From Prosapia bicincta (taxonomy: Eukaryota > Arthropoda > Insecta > Hemiptera > Cercopidae): a stretch of DNA of 64,000 nucleotides. Shown piece after piece: positions 36,751 to 48,988 of the stretch. The stretch is from the NCBI GenBank assembly GCA_036971475.1, contig JBAIZL010000010.1, positions 9,595,526-9,659,525 on the forward strand. Direction: 5' to 3'. Position 1 is the stretch's first letter, and the number at the start of each line of letters is the position of its first letter. A program made the position numbers and the translations under genes. The notes under the pieces are model-generated. The model saw nothing but the letters and a program-made list of their open reading frames with translations. It was not told the origin of the DNA and did no database searches.

Positions 36751-39700
36751 AATATATGTTTGAAGAAATACGAAACGCTACAGTTTGACAGCTTAATCAA
36801 CTAGTACAAGGGGAATTAGCAGCTATTGGGAATTATTAGAAATTTTAGTTTACTAGTATGAACCACTTGTGTATAAAATATCAAACAGCGTATTTTAAGA
36901 AAAGAGAAATATTATTGCTACAGTGTAAATAGTCATTACCAGAGCACATAAACTATGTGAAATAAAGAGAACTATTACACATATAAATAGTGCACACAGA
37001 AACAGATGTTGAAATTGCAATAAATATTACCTTACATAAGAACCTGGCCGAACAACAAAAATATGTGATAGGTATTGTTTCTACCAATCTATTCCTTTAC
37101 TAACCTTTCTGTAATAATTTTATGATAATTTTGTTCTTTTTCTTTATCAGTTTTACATAAGAAACATATCTTACATTATTTAGAAACCGGTCATAGCTTT
37201 TTTACCCCTGGTATTGCTAACATAGCTACAGTCAGGATGATCAGACCAGTTACCACCTAGGTAGTGTGATTATTGCATGTGGCTGTAAACATATTCTTGT
37301 AAAAGGAGGAGACTATGGTTTTTGCATTGAAAATTTTTTTAACCTAATAAAGTGTATATACCAACTAATTTTAAAAACACAAACAACTGAAGCAAAATCT
37401 TTTATAACTAAAATTGCCTTCCGGTTTGTCAATACAGCTAACACGGGTTCCTGATATACAATTCTAGTTTTTCACATATTTTATCCTGTTAACATTGATA
37501 ACTCATAGAAATTTGTTTATCTTTTGAAGCATTTGGTTATTTATGGCAATTGCAAGTAAATATTTCTTATATTAAATTGATGTGGAATTTTTTTTAGAAC
37601 ATTCTAAGAAAGTATTCATGTAGTTATCCAGATAAAAATATAAGCTAATAATCTCTGAATAGGTTCTTTCTGCATAAATTTTCTTATTTACCACAGATTA
37701 GACTAAAGGCTTTATTAAAATTCTTGATGTTTGTTACGCACTAAAGTCTAAATAAAAATTAGATAATAATCAAGGTTGCTGAGGTGAAATACACATTTAA
37801 AAGCAAGGTATTTACTTGTTTTTAAGTTATTTGTCACTGTATTTCTTGTTATAGAGGTTATGGCTTTTATTATCGATTGAATTAAATAATAGGTAATTTG
37901 ATAAACATTTTCATAAAATTCTTCAAATAATACAATCTTGAAATTTTATATTTGTCTACGTTTCTAATCCAAGAGTTTGTTATATTGAACAAATGATTCT
38001 TCCCATTTATTATGTGACATACTTGACCTAGATATTTGATCCATATCTTAAAATAACTTCTACTCTCTGTAGTGGCTATTTGCTTTTGTTTGTTAATAAG
38101 ATTAATAATATTAGCGGACGCCAGTAAATTATAACATCAGTGAAACAGGTTATTCTAGTTTTTTATGGTTGTAGCTGAACAAAATTAACCTTCACCTTAA
38201 TGTAATGAAATGAATGTTTTAATAAATTAGCTGACAAAAAAATGTGTTCTGCCTTAGTGATAATGCATAGTTGTAGGTACTGAACTAAAGCAGATGCTGT
38301 ATTAATTTTTCATTTATGTATGTCTTTTGCCAACATAATCCAGTATTTGTAATTTTCAGCAAGTTTTACTGTAACATATTCTTCTACCTGTACCACGATG
38401 TTCTCAATGGCCTTTTTGTTTTCATACCATCTACATGGCCAGAATATTGCAGTTCTATATAGCTGAGCTTTTCCTTGCCTGGAAAATTTAATTTGTTTCT
38501 TTTAGTGTACCTTTATCTCTTTCACTTGTTATAATTTACCTTAAATAATTACCATAACAGCATTCTCACATCACTTTAGGGTTATATTCAATCTTAAAAT
38601 AGTGTCATCAATTTAGGGAGACCTCTCTGTTTATTCCTCTGCATTAATATTAATCTCGATTAACCTCTTTGGTATTATTGTGTACTATAGGCTAGAGAAT
38701 CTCCGTAACTTTTAACACTTTAAATGTAAAAACAAAAAACAAAGATTGTTAAACAATGTTGAATTTGTTTAATTACATGTCATGGCAAACATTTCATAAG
38801 GAAAGAATAATTCTATTATATTAGCAGGTTCATCTGTTTAGTTATAATTAAGTTGGAGAAGGAGTGAATTATTTCTTGTTATTTAAGTTTAAAGCAATAA
38901 CCTAATTATAAACCCTTGATTTGTCCAAGTATTTTAACCTAGTGTACATTTTTACTTTTGTTAATTTGCAATTAAATTGTCTTTAAACAGATAATGTTGG
39001 TGATAGGTATTTTATTTTGTTAAATGTTGTTAAAGTTTGATAATAAATGTCAAGTCAAAAAATTAAAACAGTATTCACAAAGCAAACAAATTTAAATGAA
39101 TATCTTGTGTTAATATCTGGTTCAGTTGGTTGGATGCTTTTATTTGGAGGTAACCTTGAGAATTGGCAACACTGTACCAGCTAGCACAGCTGCTAGGCTT
39201 TCCCCTTCCAGTCCTTTCTTATAATGTATTACCCCTTTGCCCTCCTCTGACACTTTGCCCCTGCACTTTCATACCCCTGACATTCTTTACCACCAAGTCT
39301 TAGTTATTGGTATAAATAAAAGAGATGTAGAGCAAGGTAAACTTCTGTTGTTTAGATTTGAACAAATTCAAAATATTTTCTGTCATGCAAATGTCTTAAT
39401 ACAAATTATTCTTCCATTTTAGCCAGTCAGTTGTTATCTTGAATAATGTATTTGTAAATTTTACAAAACCATTATCTCCCAGGCATTTAAGGTCACTCAT
39501 ATTTTTAGACTATAATTTGTTATTTAAAGATATCAATTCAGATCTTATTTTTAGAGAGAACGTTTTACTGTCCAGAATAATATTTTATACTTTTTTTTAT
39601 CAGTTTTAATTAACTTAATTTTTAAAGTAATTTGGTCCTAATGCATTTTTAGCATTATTACAAATTTAATCTGTTTAGTGATTTTTTACAAATAAAACAA

Positions 39701-40945
39701 ATTACTGAATAATGGCATAAAAAGGTATTTTTTATAAAGAACATAAAATAAGTTTTAGATCAATGAAGAGTGCTGTATAAATACTATATTTTTCACACAC
39801 TGATTTAAGCCGCTTTATGTTTAAAGGTAGACTGTCTTTAATGAAAGATTAAATTGTAGTATATTAAGATTTTTTAAGGTATCACTATGCATAAAACATA
39901 TGTTTCAACTCTAAATGGCGTTTTTACAGATTGAATATTAATGATTGATATACTGTATGAATGATCATTAGATATTGGTCTATAGTAGTTGAAATAAAAC
40001 CAATTTGATTCAGCAATCAGCTGAAATAAACAAGATAACAGTCCTTTCGGGAACAGATTGTTTTTTTGCAACTTCGGGAGTATTTGGTTAGAGTGAACTT
40101 GGAAGGTCTAATTCTATTCTCTTTAGGATTTTGCTGGATTGAAGGAATAAATTTTTAAAGTAGCAAAAAAAATCATATATTTATTCAAATGTAGTTGTTC
40201 TTTGTCTCTCTTGACTCCATCATACCTTATTAATGTTAAACAAAGAAATGTTTTTGAGATTTTAGGCTAGGAATATTACTTCTAAAAAATACTTGCTATT
40301 GCATACAAGCCCATGTTAACAGCGTGTTGATTTGATCAACGAACCACTTCAAGTCGGGGCATCCTTTTACTATGACTTGATTTGTAAGTTTATAATTAAA
40401 ACAAAATATCTTATGAAGTCTGCTATATTCAAATGGTCAAGTCCTCAACAAAATATCTTTGGAATCAACTTTAATCCACACAAGAGTATATGCAGAATGT
40501 TCCCATTCATGTACAACTGGTTTTTCAGTTTCAAAAGATGCAAGACATATTACAAAATTATTAGGAAACTTTGAAAGGGAGGCAAGAAGCAAAACTATGT
40601 TTTGTGCATAATCAGAACATCATTTTAGATTTATGCACACCTCTGGAGTAGGGTGGAGATTCTATGTTTATGATTACATACCTTCAGTAGTGAGGTTTTA
40701 CCCAATCTCATGATTAATGGGTACATTCCAGAATAAAAGTAGTAGAGAAAATGAGTGAAAAAAATTTGTCACTTGGAAAAAATTGTACAACAATAAGATT
40801 TACTTTTCAGTACTTTTACATTCTTCTTGTAGTTATAGTGCCTCTCAGATTAGGTTTGACGACTTCATTTCTAAGTAAACTAGTCTAAATTTATCGCGAC
40901 TGAAGTTTTCAAAAAAGGGTAATTAAAGACATCTACACTTCTTTA
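36751..40945. other. Intronic sequence, nothing recognised
   Basis: About 4.2 kb of AT-rich sequence. I find no exon, RNA gene or bounded repeat. Confidence 0.45.
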
Positions 40946-40953
40946 CTATATAG

Positions 40954-41421
40954 CAGGGGTCTCAAACCTACAACTCGCGAGCCAGATGTGGCCCGCGCAC
41001 AGATTTTTTCCAGCCTGCAGAAAGCTAGCATACTGAAAAAAATTTTAATTTGGTAATATATTTCCTTTCAAGTATTTTTACTATTAAATATGAGTACAGT
41101 ACTTGTTTCTCACTTGGCACTTCTTTTCTCTATAAGAGAAAAACTAGCTGTAAAAAACTAAAGTCTTGAATTTTCTAGTCCATTACGTTGAGTGAATCTT
41201 AATTAATCACTTTAACATTAATTGTTAAAGTGATTAAATAAAAAACTAAGCAAGGAAATCTCAAAAACCACCACTGAGCTCTTGATTAGAAAAAATAAAA
41301 AATGTTGTTAGTGTGTGGTGGTGGAGGGGGGCTAGAGTTTCTGCCCTGAAATATTGCCGGCAAGCTTTTCCTCCAAATGTTTTCCATGTGACCCTTGAGT
41401 AAGAAAGGTTGGAGACCCCTG
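40954..41421. mobile_element. Non-autonomous hAT transposon with 8-bp target duplication
   Basis: The element starts CAGGGGTCTCAAACCT and ends AGGTTGGAGACCCCTG, imperfect inverted repeats typical of hAT elements. It is flanked by an exact 8-bp duplication CTATATAG (40946-40953 and 41422-41429), the size hAT transposases make. Just inside the left end is GAGCCAGATGTGGCCCGCG, a sequence common in hAT termini. Its 468 bp hold no transposase frame, so it is a MITE mobilised in trans. Confidence 0.93.
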
Positions 41422-41429
41422 CTATATAG

Positions 41430-42795
41430 CATTAAACAAGTATATAATTTTTATGGATTGTGGTAACTGATATACAAATTTTTCATGACACAAGTGTGTC
41501 TTTTATATGATATTATGTAATAGGCCTTGTTTTGAATTATGACCTTTCAAATTGTTACCTCACAAGAATTTTTTAATTTTGTTTTTCAAGGTGTCCAACT
41601 AACTTAAGTTTATTCTGTCATAACTTTATTAAAAGACACATTTCTTGTTACGATGTTGGTACTACAAGCTATGATATTCTCTTCGCTGAGCAAAAAAAGA
41701 GATATTCCTTCTTCTCAAAAATATCCCTATATCCACCATGATTTGTCTTCTTAAAAACAAATATTAAAAATTTCTGTTAATATTTACCTCATACTTTTAA
41801 TATTAAAAGATTGCATATATATGATGAATTAATGATAAAATTCATGACTCTCAGAGAACAGTTTTAATTAAAATATTTTTACATTCTGAAGCAGTAAGTA
41901 GGTGATAGCTGTAAGGTCACAGCATTATAATAGCTTTAATCAGTTTAATTGTAAATTATGCTAGATTAATAGCCTTGAGAAAAATGTGAAACCAGTATGC
42001 CGACAAATGGTTCATATTCTAACTTTTGTCACAGATTTTTAAAACTTTGGAAACATCTCTCAATATTTTCTAGAGTAACAACTGTTTACATTTGCTGAAT
42101 TATTGGCCTAAAATGAGACTTGCTACAAAAATTTAAGACAACTAAGTTTTTTATCTAAACAAACAATAAATTCTGTAGAGAAAATGTGGGTCTAAAGTAG
42201 CGAGTGCTTGTGCAGTAAAGCATCAACAAGTAATATAAACAGAAACTTTCGTCAATTGATACTTAGGTCAACAAAGAAAAACTTTGTTTTACTTACTCTT
42301 TATTAAATAATTACAATTAATATAAATAAAATAATGTAACCTATATCTTGAAACAGTTGTTCTACCACAAAATTTACAACATCAAATCAACTGTTTTATG
42401 AAATCATGTTATCTCTTATTTTAAGCTGAATGGGACAAAATAACTATATTGCATACCTTGCCCCTTTTATAAAAAGCTTTTCTCCCATATAAAACTAAAA
42501 TAATTAATAATTAAATTTAATTAAAAAATAATAGTATTAATTTTGCGCGTAAGGTCACAGTAGGTTATTAATGGCTATGTGGCTAGGTTTCGCGCTTTGT
42601 TATTGGTATTGTTGGGCAGATATTGAATAATGGAAGAACAACAAGAGATGGGTGATATATCAAAGAAAATTTTAGTAGAAGAGATGCAATTTTTGTAAAG
42701 GTAATAGATCAGGCCTGAATTGTGACAGTACAAATACAAATAACAATTATGCTGAAATGTTTCATCGGATTATGTTTACAACCAAACCGTTATCA
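41430..42795. other. Intronic sequence, nothing recognised
   Basis: Unique AT-rich sequence between the hAT element and the family A fold-back. Confidence 0.45.
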
Positions 42796-42918
42796 CTTTT
42801 AATAAAGTGAGTATTTAAGCAATATCAAGAGCGCAGTGGTACAGTATATTACAATGAAAATATTAGAAAGAACCCTAATACCATAAAAATAACAAATCAC
42901 GCAAGTTACTTAAGATTA

Positions 42919-42968
42919 AACTCTTATGTACATATCGATGACCATGTCATCATCATCAGAGGGTCTTA
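42919..42968 (-). ncRNA. Hammerhead-like motif A2
   Basis: On the minus strand: GACCCT, CTGATGA, T, hairpin GATGAC/GTCATC, then GATA where GAAA is required, then TGTACATA. Compared with A1 the first pair of the hairpin is G-C instead of A-T, a compensatory change. The GATA change should inactivate it. Confidence 0.5.
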
Positions 42969-43054
42969 TTACAAAATTACAATCTAGCAAACAAGAAGTT
43001 TCCATAATCACTCTACTTTGCAACTTCTTGTTTGCTAGATTGTAATTTTGTAAT

Positions 43055-43106
43055 AAGACCCTTTGATGATGATGACATGGTCATCGAAATGTACATAAGA
43101 GTTTAA
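43055..43106 (+). ncRNA. Hammerhead-like motif A3
   Basis: AAGACCCT, then TTGATGA (first core base T instead of C), T, hairpin GATGAC/GTCATC, GAAA, and the palindrome ATGTACAT followed by A and AGAGTT. Stem I pairs with one mismatch. Confidence 0.5.
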
Positions 43107-43829
43107 TCTTAAGTAACTTGTTTTATTTGTTATTTTTTATTATTTTTTGATATTGGGGTTCTTTCCAATATTTTCATTATAAAGTGAGTATTTATTTTAC
43201 TCATGAAAACTAGGAAATATACAGATTGATATGAAATATTTATTTTAACCATTGAATCAAAGTCAAGAGAAAAGAAGAAATGAAGACATATAATCAAAGA
43301 GGTAAAATAAGTACCTTACTTGCCTTTATATAGGAAGAAACACAGTATCTAGTTTACTAACATAATTTTACCTCGAACAACTTAATACCACTTAAGTTGT
43401 TTGCTAGATCAAGGAAAATGAAGACCTCTTGTTCAGTTCGCCAATAACTTGGTTCACTTGAAAAACATAACTTTTTCAGACCAGTACTATCATAACTGAA
43501 TACTTTGGGGCGATTTGTGATATAGTTATACTGTTTATCTTATGACAGTTCACTTTATGAGAAAACTTATAATATGAGCATTATTTATTTAGGTTTTAAC
43601 CACTACTTTTGGCTTTCAACACTTATAACTTTTTTTTACAATATACATTTTGGTTTGAACAAAATTGTATTTGACATCAATGTATATATAAGTTACCAAA
43701 GCTTTCAAGAGGGCATACTGCAGTGTTAACATTATTTATCTTCACTATGAAGATAACACAGATTATATTATAAGCTGCAATGTGTACAATCTAGCTGTAG
43801 GATTTATCAAAGCATTATTTTACTTTACT

Positions 43830-44530
43830 TTATCCAATGCCAGATCTTAGCATTTCTGCCATTCTCCTCCTAGCCTCCCAGTAGAGACAATGCTGGCTTC
43901 GCTGTAGATATGGAGCGTCCATCTTTTGACGGTTGCACAGAGGGCAAATATCTGAGGCAGCTAAACCTATTTTATATAGGTGGGCTTGCAGATATTTATG
44001 ATCTGTAAGCATTCTGAATCAGGCAACAGCTTCCACCCTAGGTAGGCTATGTGGTATTAGCACTGTATGCGCCAGGCCCCTCCATATCTTTCCAGTGCTC
44101 ATTTCATTTTGGCTTTCCATTGTTTTTTCATTGATAGTAGATTGAATCAGGCTTCTTACTGTCAATAGAGATATAGGAATGTCTGGCTGTGGCAGGTGTT
44201 AACTTTCTTCGCTAGCTTTTTTTTCTTGCGCATTTATTTCCTTCAATGCCAACATGGCTAGGGAGCCATTGCAGCAAAATGTACCGTCCTTCTTTAATCA
44301 TCCCTGTCAGGGCCTTTTGTCCATTCATTGTTTGCACACAGTCGGTGGAGGTATTACTAGTTAGTGCAATTATAGCCGCCTGTAAATCCACGAAGAACAC
44401 AACTCTTGCCCACTTTCCGGAGATCGAACAAAGTTTTTCTGCAGCTTGTACTATAGCCACACAAAGCATTTGAGAATACATTGTAATTTTTATGCCCTTT
44501 ATGGCAAGCTTTACGTGCATTGTTCTGCAC
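43830..44530 (-). pseudogene. LINE RNase H and C-terminal fragment, broken
   Basis: On the minus strand the first part (44212-44520) reads FFVDLQAAIIAL and LQWLPSHVGIEGN, the second half of a ribonuclease H domain of the kind found at the end of some LINE reverse transcriptases; the HVGI-x-GN segment includes its catalytic His. After a frame change near 44210 it continues LPQPDIPISLL and LPRVEAVA, hits a TGA stop, and goes on as LQAHLYKIG and CPLCN, the usual zinc-binding tail. Reverse transcriptase and endonuclease parts are absent, so this is a truncated fragment. Clade (Jockey, I or related) is not decided. Confidence 0.8.
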
Positions 44531-44534
44531 AGAA

Positions 44535-45033
44535 ATCAGTGATTGTGCAGAATGTTTTTACTCTACACAAACAACAAAACTGTAATTACATTGTAAAAGT
44601 ACCAATAACAATACAATATCCGGTGCAGGAGATACAGTCAGAAGGAAACTTGTAATCCCTCACTAGGTATTACACTATCAACTCCTAAAGGACTAACTTT
44701 TGTTGATATATAATGTATATCATGTTATTGTATTTACAGAACAGTGCAGACTACTATGTGAAGGATAAAATTGTCATTCTTAATAATATAAACAATTCAG
44801 TTTCTTGTCAGATAGATGTTCCTTTTTATAGAAACTGTTTTTTCGTTATATTTGTTTCCTTCTTCAGTTTGAGCAATAGTTTTACAGTAAAACACTTGAA
44901 CATACATTGACATTCACACTTGCCCACAGTAGCACTATTGTTGTTACAAAGCTATAATCTGAGTTCCTCATGAAACCTAAAACGTAATAACTATGATAGC
45001 CAAGGGTTTTACTGTTTGTTTCTTCCTTTTTAG
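44535..45033. other. Intron end before the bromodomain exon
   Basis: Unique sequence ending in the pyrimidine-rich acceptor TTTCTTCCTTTTTAG. Confidence 0.55.
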
Positions 45034-45214
45034 GCTGAAGAGTTTGCAAAGCCAGTTGACACGCAGCAATTTGAACATTACCGTAAATTCATTATCAAGC
45101 CAATGGATTTGTCACTATTGGAGGAAAATATAAAGAACAATTTATATGGCAGTACTGAAGCGTTTCTAGCTGATGCCAAATGGATCCTTCACAACTGTGT
45201 CATTTTTAATACGG
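45034..45214 (+). CDS. Zmynd8: ZMYND8-like, bromodomain exon
   Basis: Sixty codons plus one base encode most of the bromodomain. It begins AEEFAKPVD, continues with the [11 protein letters not shown] segment (the conserved P-MDL of the ZA/AB loop region) and ends with [20 protein letters not shown]. The string [15 protein letters not shown] is nearly diagnostic of ZMYND8. The Asn of the final FN is the residue that holds acetyl-lysine in bromodomains; the preceding residue is Phe where Tyr is more common. Splice sites are TTTTTAG before and GTAAGA after; the exon leaves one base of a codon for the next exon. Confidence 0.96.
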
Positions 45215-45359
45215 GTAAGAAGAGCGTTCTGCCAAAATTTCATAATTGGCTAGGAGCCAGTATAGTTTTATCTAAGCTGATATCCATGCAAGCTATTGTT
45301 TAACATTGTGAACAAAGAAAATGATAAAATCTGTACAGCTCCAAATAATATGGTAATGA

Positions 45360-45363
<4 letters not shown>
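45215..45363. other. Start of intron after the bromodomain exon
   Basis: Begins with the GTAAGA donor. The open frame running past the donor to 45303 is read-through into the intron, not coding. Confidence 0.6.
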
Positions 45364-45395
<32 letters not shown>

Positions 45396-45422
45396 GCACG
45401 CACACACACACACACACACACA
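45364..45422. repeat. CA microsatellite
   Basis: A CA tract with a short GCAC interruption in the middle. Confidence 0.95.
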
Positions 45423-45805
45423 TTAAATTTGGGTTGCATTGATTTTAACAAACAGTTTCAATTTACTTTATTTACGATTTATTTATTTATAATAACAGTC
45501 ATAGAAAATTAATAAAAGTCAATTCTTGTTAAAAGTTGGTGTATTTCTTAATTACATTATTTATTTGACAAATCAACTTGGCTAGCTACATTGTTGACAT
45601 TTTGTTTTTTATGTATTTTTTATTAAATAATAAATGCTGTAGTTTGGCAAACAATTTAGGCAATGTAATGCAGCATTTAAGAATACAACCAATCTTTACA
45701 ATACAATAATAGGTTATACGTTTGTTAATTTCATTGTAGCAGTGTTTATTTGTGAACTATTGTTATTATTTTGGTAATTTTGATTCTGTACTTATACATT
45801 GTAGG

Positions 45806-45850
45806 TTTGATGACGATAACGTAGCTGTTATTGAAACATTTCCTGTTTAA
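45806..45850 (+). ncRNA. Isolated hammerhead-like motif
   Basis: TTGATGA (45807-45813), one C, hairpin GATAAC/GTTATT with a 6-base loop (first pair G-U), then GAAA (45833-45836). It has the same spacing as the family A, B and C motifs but a different stem sequence and no visible stem I. A chance match cannot be excluded. Confidence 0.3.
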
Positions 45851-46429
45851 ATAAATAGTTGTACCTGACTCACTGTATATATTTAAACAATATTACCAAC
45901 TAATTATGTTTTATGTACTTGACAGAAACACTGTTTCTGAAGATCTAATTTATTTAAAATTACTGTTTCCAAAAGTACCCATGTTCACAATCAACTATTT
46001 ATACGGTAATTATTAACGATGTTTACAATACTTGGGTTGGGTTTGCTGTTAATAATCTGAGAGATGGTCAAGTAGATTGGCTTTCAATACAATTAATAAT
46101 TTGTTCCCACTACATCTACATTATTTCTAGAATAGTATTTATTAATGATCATGTTGGTCTACTGATGTGTCATTGGCACGTCTCTTTTATTTATCTGACT
46201 GTTATAAGGTCTAGCAAAAGCATTTAATGTGTTTAAAAATGTGTTAAAAATTGTGGAAATAGGAAAAAGGCTTCTCAATTTAATATATGTGTAATTCCAG
46301 TTGTACAAGGCAATTTGTTTTTGCTTATTTCATACTTAAACAATTATGATAAACATAAATGATAAAATGGTTAAATATCAAGTCAAGTGTATTTAATTAA
46401 TGCAAAGTTTTGACAACTATTTTGTTCCT

Positions 46430-46503
46430 CTTTTCAAGCCTGTTGTGCTATGAAAAGCAAAGTCCTTACATTATGTTTTTCATAGCACAACAGGCTTGAA
46501 AAG
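46430..46503. repeat. Short perfect inverted repeat
   Basis: Arms of about 27 bp (46430-46456 and 46476-46503) include AGCCTGTTGTGCTATGAAAA and its complement around about 19 bases. Weaker inverted similarity extends outward to AAGTC and GACTT. It may be the centre of a small palindromic element. Confidence 0.8.
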
Positions 46504-48166
46504 GGCAAAAAATAAGTTGCACTAGCCGAAATGGACTTGACAATCAACAGTTTGTTATTTTTTCAATATTTATCTCGAGTGGTCAAATAAACATGAATTG
46601 TGGATTTCTGTCGCGAGTTATGTCATCTATAATTAGCTGCAAACCCTATACTGTCGAAACATATGTGACATCCATCTCCATGCTTCAGAGAAGCACATGC
46701 AACAGATTTCTGATTAGTTGTTGACTGTTTTGTCTCTTAAAACTGCCACCATAAAGACAAATATTTATATCTGTCCTGGGAATGACAGGATAAATAAAGT
46801 AGGACTTTTATTGCTGCCCTAATAGCGTCTCATAAACAAGCGATCGGCTGCCATTTATTCGGCTACAATGTTGTAAAATCGTGGTGTGACAATGTTTGGC
46901 TTTTTTTTTGTGAATCAATGTTCTGTTGGGACAATTTAACTGTGCACTTGACCATGAGAGATCGCAATAGGCGAGACGGGAGGTAGAGGGCTACGTTGAG
47001 TCAGTATAAATACTTTTGTACAAACATGATCAGGACTGTCAAACACTCATGGTTAGTAATTATCAAACTATACAGTCTCATCAGTTTCTGCTCATTGCTG
47101 ATCATAGCTTTCTGTAATTTTCTGATAGCTGCTAGTTTTTTTATAAAACTTATTTTACGGAAGCTGTTGATGTATAGAACATTCTGAATAGGTTCTATAC
47201 TGAATTTTTTCAGAAGTTATAGCACACAAGAAAGTAGGAGAGAGAGAGAGACAGAGAGGGCACGGTTAGCTGGACCCAGCAGTATGTCGATAGAAAAATA
47301 CTTTAATCTCAGTCTTTTAGACAGTATCCATTTAAGAAAACGTATCACACTGCTCTAGAGGAGGCACTTGTAAACACATATAAACAACCTGTAAAAGTAA
47401 TGAATGGATTCATAATGGCGGCTGTGGCTTGCCAACAGGTACTGGTATGCAGCATGCATGCTATGATTGCCAACCACAGCTCTATAACGGTGGAATTCTT
47501 AAATGCTACTTACTTTAAAAACACGCCTTGTAACAAGTGTTAAGGCTTTCAGAAGTGGGTTTAATAAATATTTAAATCCCAATTACAAGAAAAAACATTA
47601 CAATACCAATGAACGCACACTACGACCTATAATGTAATGTAATAATTTTACTCCTTACAGCGCTCTATGGCAGAGGAATGCATTACTGGCACTAGAACAG
47701 GGTATTAGTGTGTAACTAATGGTGGTGGTGTTCTAAAGTAATACATTTATTATTCACAAGTTTATAGAAGCAATTTATTCAATTTTATAGTGGAAAATTA
47801 AATCAAATTAAATTTATTTTTTGTGTTGTTTAATTTTTTTATATACTGGCTGAAATTTACAATAAATTAGTATTCTGGATAATGTTAAGGCTGTGGGAGA
47901 TGTAAGTAACTGAATGTCAAATAGGAAAGCAAAATAAGTATTTTATTAGTCTAAGAATAAGTTGAAATCATTACTAGCCTTAAGAACATGTTAAAATTTA
48001 TTCAGTTGTAGAAAATGTCAATAAAAAAAATAGTTCAGTTATGTCTTTAGTTTTAACAATTTGAGTATCTATCACCATTTGTAATCCACTTGTAAATACG
48101 ATTTTACCTTCTTAAAAACATTATGCTGCTATAAAATGAAGAATAATTTTTATTACGATTTTTCAG
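46504..48166. other. Intronic sequence, less AT-biased near 46.6-47.6 kb
   Basis: Mostly unique. The part from about 46590 to 47600 has more G+C than its surroundings but no open frame or RNA fold I recognise. It ends in the acceptor GATTTTTCAG. Confidence 0.4.
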
Positions 48167-48303
48167 TTCAATCTAAGTTTACCAATGTGGCAAGAACATT
48201 GTTGAAAATTTGTAGGCAAGAAATGCTAGAGATTGAGAATTGCCCGGATTGCTATCAGAATGCTCACACCCGGTCCTCAGATTCATGGTTTATAGAAGCT
48301 TGC
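48167..48303 (+). CDS. Zmynd8: ZMYND8-like, end of bromodomain and cysteine segment
   Basis: Two bases complete the Val codon begun by the bromodomain exon. The 45 codons after them read VARTLLKICRQEMLEIENC, then CPDC and, at the end, SWFIEAC. This is the last bromodomain helix followed by the Cys-x2-Cys and WF-x3-C segment that in ZMYND8 and ZMYND11 joins the bromodomain to the PWWP domain. The acceptor is TTTTTCAG and the donor GTAAGT. The exon ends in phase 0, so a PWWP exon should follow in phase 0. None is visible in the remaining 15.7 kb. Confidence 0.93.
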
Positions 48304-48985
48304 GTAAGTATTTAGTTTTATTTATATAGTGTCCCTCTACTTATTTTCCGTGTTCATTACTTATAGCTCAATCATTCTATAGTATCTAGTGACGAATATC
48401 TCTGTCTCCTCTGACAGCGACAACTGGAAATGCACTTGGATTTTTCTTTGTCACGTACCTGAGTTTTACACTTATATAGACACAAACAAAATATATAAGC
48501 AGGTAAATTTTCTACAAGTCAACACCCTAACTTATCAATCTAAGTTAAATACAGACCCGATTATTGATGTATCAATCAACAGTTATTAGAAATCTGTTGT
48601 GGGAATTTTCTAACAGGCCATGATAACTACTGTCACAGGATGAGCCAAGTCATATCTAGAGCCTCCTAGAATTAACTCCTTGGGTTTTGCTGCTACATAT
48701 TGCTTTATTTATGTTTAGCCGTAAATTATTTAAAATACAAAGTTTTCTGATTTTGTGTTTTGTTATCTTGTATTTTAGTTTTTTCTGTATTAAAATATCA
48801 ATGTATATAACAATTTACGTAATATATAAAAGAATAATTACTAAGGCTACAGAAATTTAGAGTACTAAAAATTTGTTTTTATTTTTGTTAGTTAATTGCA
48901 TAATGCTTTCTTTTAACCAAGTACAAATATAAGATTCGATTGTTGATAAAAAAATATCTCTTACCATCTACATAATTTTAATAAA
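48304..48985. other. Start of the last visible intron
   Basis: Begins with GTAAGT. Unique AT-rich sequence up to a Helitron end. Confidence 0.5.
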
Positions 48986-48988
48986 ATA

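Larger units (their letters stand above)
42800..43200. repeat. Family A fold-back pair with two hammerhead-like motifs
   Basis: Two copies of the family A repeat lie head to head. The best-matched arms are 42901-43000 (minus) and 43020-43120 (plus), about 100 bp each around a spacer of about 20 bases. Weaker similarity continues outward to the AATAAAGTGAGTATTTA segments on each side. The left copy includes the AGAGCGCAGTGGTACAG part (plus reading), which in the 8-14 kb copy lies beyond the 89-bp array. Confidence 0.88.

Noticed and set aside
45215..45303. Continuation of the bromodomain frame past the splice donor
   Set aside because: The next exon at 48167 continues the family sequence exactly in phase, so this stretch is intron.
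46590..47600. Less AT-rich block as a possible conserved element or RNA gene
   Set aside because: I see no frame, fold or known motif; only a cross-species alignment could tell.
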